A DNA stretch of 64,000 nt from Clostridiales bacterium. Lineage in GTDB: Bacteria; Bacillota; Clostridia; Saccharofermentanales; Saccharofermentanaceae. The DNA is taken from the NCBI GenBank assembly GCA_017554745.1, contig JAFZHS010000004.1, forward strand, positions 1 through 64,000. The letters run 5' to 3'. Of this stretch, positions 61,162-64,000 are shown piece by piece. The stretch's first letter is position 1. Every line of letters starts with the position of its first letter. The notes beneath the pieces were generated by a model. That model was not told the DNA's origin, did no database searches, and saw only the letters and a program-made list of their open reading frames with translations. Position numbers and translations under genes: made by a program.

Positions 61162-61767
61162 ATGGGAATAATAAAGACAATAGTTGTCGGCGGTAAAGAT
61201 CTTACGGAGAAGCAGGAAAAGATCCGCAAGCTCTTCATGTATCTTGTAAGCGGCGGTATCACTACAGTTGTTAACTGGGTGTGCTATGTCGTTTTCGATA
61301 AGACCGTAAAGGCATCGATGCCGATCACGGTTTTCGGCAAAGAGATATCTCTCAAGTTCGTCATCAACCAGATAGTCTGCTGGATCATCGCTGTGCTTGT
61401 CGCATACTTCCTCAACAGGATCACGGTATTCAGATCCAAGGGAAACGTCGCAAGGGAGCTTTTATCCTTTGCGGGCGCGAGAGTCATATCTTTCCTGGTC
61501 CTTGAGTTAGGTCTTTACTCACTCATGATCTGGATCTGTGTCGCAGCCACCGGCAAGCCGATCGACACGCCGATGACGACATTCCATATCTTCTCGAAGT
61601 CATTTGATTTCACATATGAGTATCTTGTTAAGCTGATCAATGCTGTCTTTATCATCATCGCCAATTACGTGATGAGCAAGCTCATGGTCTTCAAAAAGCA
61701 GGACATGGTCGATTACAATTCGGAAGAAGAAAAAGAGTCTTCCGGGGAAGAAGAAGCAAATGCCTGA
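61162..61767 (+). CDS. GtrA-family membrane protein
   Basis: A 201-residue protein with four membrane helices; GtrA-like members act in export or transfer of glycosyl-lipids for wall polymers. Typical segments are FMYLVSGGITTVVNWVCYVVF, INQIVCWIIAVLVAYFLNRITVF and ISFLVLELGLYSLM, then YEYLVKLINAVFIIIANYVMSKLMVFK. An acidic C-terminal tail of about 20 residues follows. It overlaps folC by a few bases. Confidence 0.85.
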   Translation: MGIIKTIVVGGKDLTEKQEKIRKLFMYLVSGGITTVVNWVCYVVFDKTVKASMPITVFGKEISLKFVINQIVCWIIAVLVAYFLNRITVFRSKGNVARELLSFAGARVISFLVLELGLYSLMIWICVAATGKPIDTPMTTFHIFSKSFDFTYEYLVKLINAVFIIIANYVMSKLMVFKKQDMVDYNSEEEKESSGEEEANA

Positions 61768-63151
61768 GTCTAAGGTGCCGGAGCTTTTAGAAGGAGCACT
61801 TAAATTCGGCATCAAACCCGGACTTGAAAGAATCTCGACTCTTATGAGACTTTTGGGAGATCCACAGGATACCTTTAAGTCTGTTCATATCGCGGGCACC
61901 AACGGCAAGGGTTCCGTCGCGACCTTCATCTCTTCGATAATGGCAGCCGATAACAAGAAGGTGGGCGTCTTTACTTCGCCTTATCTTGAGCGCTTCTCTG
62001 AACGCATCAGACTTATCGACGGCCGCGAAGGACTTATGAAATACGTCGCAGATGATTCCTACGGCGAGATTGATGACGGATCGCTCGAAAAGTATTCTTC
62101 CCAGGTAAAGCAGGCCAGGGACAAGATGGTCTCCGAAGGCCTTGCTGATGAGCCTACTGAGTTTGAGCTCATCACGGCTATCTGCTTTCTCTATTTTGCG
62201 GAAAAAGGCGTTGATGTCGCAGTCCTCGAGACAGGCTTAGGCGGCAGGCTCGATTCGACAAACGTTATCAAGGATCCGCTTGTTACCGTCATCACGGCGA
62301 TCGGTCTTGACCACTGTGGGGTCCTGGGTGACACGATATCCGAGATCGCGGGAGAGAAGGCAGGCATCTTCAAGGAAGGCGCTCCTGCGGTATGCTTTGA
62401 TCCCGGTCTGATGATCCTTCCGGAAGAGATGAAGAAGGATGTTAAGGATACATTCCTTTCGCGCGCTGCAGATAAGAATATCGATATCACTTTTGCCGGA
62501 AACAAAGAGGCATATGACAGTGCGGTCTTCACAAAAGACGGCAAGATGGAATTCACATATAACGGCACCGTTTACTCCACTGATCTTAACGGAAAGCATC
62601 AGATAGGAAATGCCATAACGGCTATTGAAGCATGTTTGAAATGCGGTGTGTCAGAAGAAGCTGTAAGGGAAGGCATCTCACTTGCCAGATGGAAGTGCAG
62701 GGCCGAGATCTTAAGCATCAAGCCTGTGGTGATAATCGACGGCGGACACAATCCCCAGGGCGCCACGAGCCTGGGCGAGACCATGAATGAGATGCTCGGA
62801 GGCCTATTAAAGGGCAAACCTGTAAGAATTCTCATGGGCGTCATGGCGGATAAAGACGTATCGGGCATACTGGAAGCCTATAAAACATGCGGCATCAATA
62901 TACAAAGTGCCGTTACCGTAACGCCTGATAATCCGAGGAGCGAACCTGCCGAAATTCTCGCGCGGAAAATTAAACTTGTGTATAATATCACAGAAGATTT
63001 GGAGGCCTGCCAAAATGCCGAAGAAGGCACGAAGCTCGCCTATAAAAAATCTGCCGAAGACGGCATGATCCTGCTTGCTACGGGATCGCTTTATCTTACG
63101 GGCCAGATAAGAGCTACGTTGAAAGGATTGATTGAATGCACGACTATTTAA
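61760..63151 (+). CDS. folC: Bifunctional folylpolyglutamate synthase/dihydrofolate synthase
   Basis: Adds glutamates to folates, and L-glutamate to dihydropteroate. Motifs: FKSVHIAGTNGKGSVATF (P-loop), GVFTSPYLERFSERI, VAVLETGLGGRLDSTNVI, DHCGVLGDTISEIAGEKAGIFKEG and KPVVIIDGGHNPQGA. The 463-residue length is normal. ATG overlaps the GtrA stop region; translation may be coupled. It is followed at once by a partial gene whose start overlaps its stop by 16 bases. Confidence 0.95.
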   Translation: MPESKVPELLEGALKFGIKPGLERISTLMRLLGDPQDTFKSVHIAGTNGKGSVATFISSIMAADNKKVGVFTSPYLERFSERIRLIDGREGLMKYVADDSYGEIDDGSLEKYSSQVKQARDKMVSEGLADEPTEFELITAICFLYFAEKGVDVAVLETGLGGRLDSTNVIKDPLVTVITAIGLDHCGVLGDTISEIAGEKAGIFKEGAPAVCFDPGLMILPEEMKKDVKDTFLSRAADKNIDITFAGNKEAYDSAVFTKDGKMEFTYNGTVYSTDLNGKHQIGNAITAIEACLKCGVSEEAVREGISLARWKCRAEILSIKPVVIIDGGHNPQGATSLGETMNEMLGGLLKGKPVRILMGVMADKDVSGILEAYKTCGINIQSAVTVTPDNPRSEPAEILARKIKLVYNITEDLEACQNAEEGTKLAYKKSAEDGMILLATGSLYLTGQIRATLKGLIECTTI

Positions 63152-64000
63152 GATTATGCATGATGATACAGCCCATCAATGAGTCCAGTCTCATTCTTTT
63201 CGACGTGAGCAATGAAGAGAAGGCCCGTATCGTACGCCAGTTCAACAGAGCATTGCAAAACTCCCAGGGTGACGGCACGGACGTTGCCCAGATATTCTTA
63301 AAGCCCCTGATCTCCCAGTATCAGAAGTGGGGTGACCCCGCGCTGATCTTCGGTCTGTGCCTTGCAAGAGAAGGACAGTTCAAGAGAGCCGAGGGCAGCC
63401 TTGCTTTCGCCATCCAGGGCGTGCTCGGCACAGAGCAGTACCTGACGATCGCGCAGGAAGCTTTGAGGATGGTAAGAGAAGATATCAAGAATCCTCCGGC
63501 AGATCTTCCGCCCGCCGATATCGCAGGCAAGCTCAAGAGTGCCCAGATGACTTCAGGCTCTTCGCCCGCTGCAAGAGCAAACTTCCAGGCGCCTATCCTC
63601 ATGAAGGCACAGAAGACCTCTGAAGCTCCCCAGATGGCATCTGCAAGGGAGAGAAGAGACATCATGATGCGCTCCGGCGGAGTGGCTGACGAACTCCCCG
63701 ATGATTCAATAGACATTGAGGATATCAAATCTCCCAGAGAGAGAATGAAAAGTTTAATCGTCGCAGGCGTCGTAATTCTGTCATTGTTACTAGTGACGTT
63801 GTTCGTCATTTTTGGTATTATTCCTCTGATAAAACAGGTCGAGAGCGGCGGAGATGCCCAAGACAGGCTTGAATACCTGTACGGTGAGTTCCGCAAGCAA
63901 AGATACGATCCTGAAGTTTCTGCCATCGTAAGCGCCTACGAATCAAGCTTCGGCACGATCTTTGAGCAGGCACAGACACAGGAGACTCCTGCGTCCGAGA
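63136..64000 (+). CDS. Membrane protein with a long cytoplasmic helical region (3' end outside window)
   Basis: An open frame from ATG 63136 to the window end (288 codons, no stop), with AAAGGA eight bases upstream and overlapping the folC stop. The first ~130 residues are helical, TPR-like in look (KPLISQYQKWGDPALIFGLCLAREGQFKRAEGSLAFAIQG). A Gln/Ser/Ala-rich linker follows, then a charged segment. A membrane helix at about 207-230 (LIVAGVVILSLLLVTLFVIFG) is followed by a coiled or helical part that runs off the window. I do not recognise a family. The product is partial, so any function is unknown. Confidence 0.6.
   Translation, partial: MHDYLRLCMMIQPINESSLILFDVSNEEKARIVRQFNRALQNSQGDGTDVAQIFLKPLISQYQKWGDPALIFGLCLAREGQFKRAEGSLAFAIQGVLGTEQYLTIAQEALRMVREDIKNPPADLPPADIAGKLKSAQMTSGSSPAARANFQAPILMKAQKTSEAPQMASARERRDIMMRSGGVADELPDDSIDIEDIKSPRERMKSLIVAGVVILSLLLVTLFVIFGIIPLIKQVESGGDAQDRLEYLYGEFRKQRYDPEVSAIVSAYESSFGTIFEQAQTQETPASE

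Noticed and set aside
1..64000. CRISPR array, prophage or insertion sequence
   Set aside because: No regularly spaced repeats, integrase, transposase or phage structural genes are visible in any region.

Overview
The window looks like a chromosomal segment of a low-to-medium GC, strictly anaerobic Clostridia-type Firmicute, perhaps an uncultured relative of Saccharofermentans/Oscillospirales from a gut or rumen. Evidence is pyruvate:ferredoxin oxidoreductase, Pta-AckA, HemZ, a zinc-ribbon L28, DnaD/DnaI-type primosome genes, Ktr-type potassium uptake, AGGAGG ribosome sites and TTGACA/TATAAT promoters. The genus is inference. I see no phage, insertion sequence, CRISPR array or rRNA. The only tRNA is tRNA-Pro(TGG).

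Layout. 1-6.3 kb: 3' end of nifJ; a DnaD-like/DnaI-like pair with acpS and an SH3 membrane protein carrying a decayed NlpC/P60 domain; rpmB. 6.5-9.3 kb, minus strand: serS and a DUF4015 glycosidase-like protein. 9.4-12 kb: Nudix-like protein, YigZ, HtrA-like protease and an unlisted 47-residue membrane peptide. 12-20 kb: SurA-like membrane protein, divergent from two tandem YfhO-type proteins and a DEDDh exonuclease. 20.2-35 kb: type IV pilus region, comprising a 714-residue PilX-like protein, a minus-strand yebC operon (P-loop/Asp23 fusion, DUF6062, DsrE-like), then pilB-pilT-pilC-pilM-pilN-pilO and four prepilins, two of them under 80 residues. 35-39.3 kb: coaW, DUF1624, DUF3810 and hemZ with overlapping ends. 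39.4-43 kb: two convergent lipoproteins. 43-45.4 kb: tRNA-Pro, an XRE/DUF2975 pair, an RNA methyltransferase and rpsT. 45.4-50.5 kb: tmcAL, divergent from a helical membrane-anchored protein, then pta-ackA. 50.6-52.6 kb: trkA/trkH (Ktr). 52.7-57.1 kb: pcrA, dgt and a YfbR-like nucleotidase. 57.1-64 kb: a surface-oriented run with a GH73-like glucosaminidase, a cohesin-like/cadherin-like protein and GtrA, followed by folC and a membrane protein cut by the window end.

How the parts fit. nifJ, pta and ackA form the pyruvate-to-acetate ATP route. The pilus block encodes extension and retraction ATPases, the inner-membrane platform and the fibre subunits, but no prepilin peptidase here. The 714-residue protein and the second pilin unit share a nearly identical promoter region, so they are probably co-expressed. 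The most unusual items are the giant PilX-like protein with this shared promoter, a PilN with a MucBP-like outer domain, two genes predicted to give leaderless mRNAs with identical -10-to-ATG spacing (DUF4015 protein and trkH), several enzyme folds missing catalytic residues, and a small terminator-like hairpin family reused across the window.
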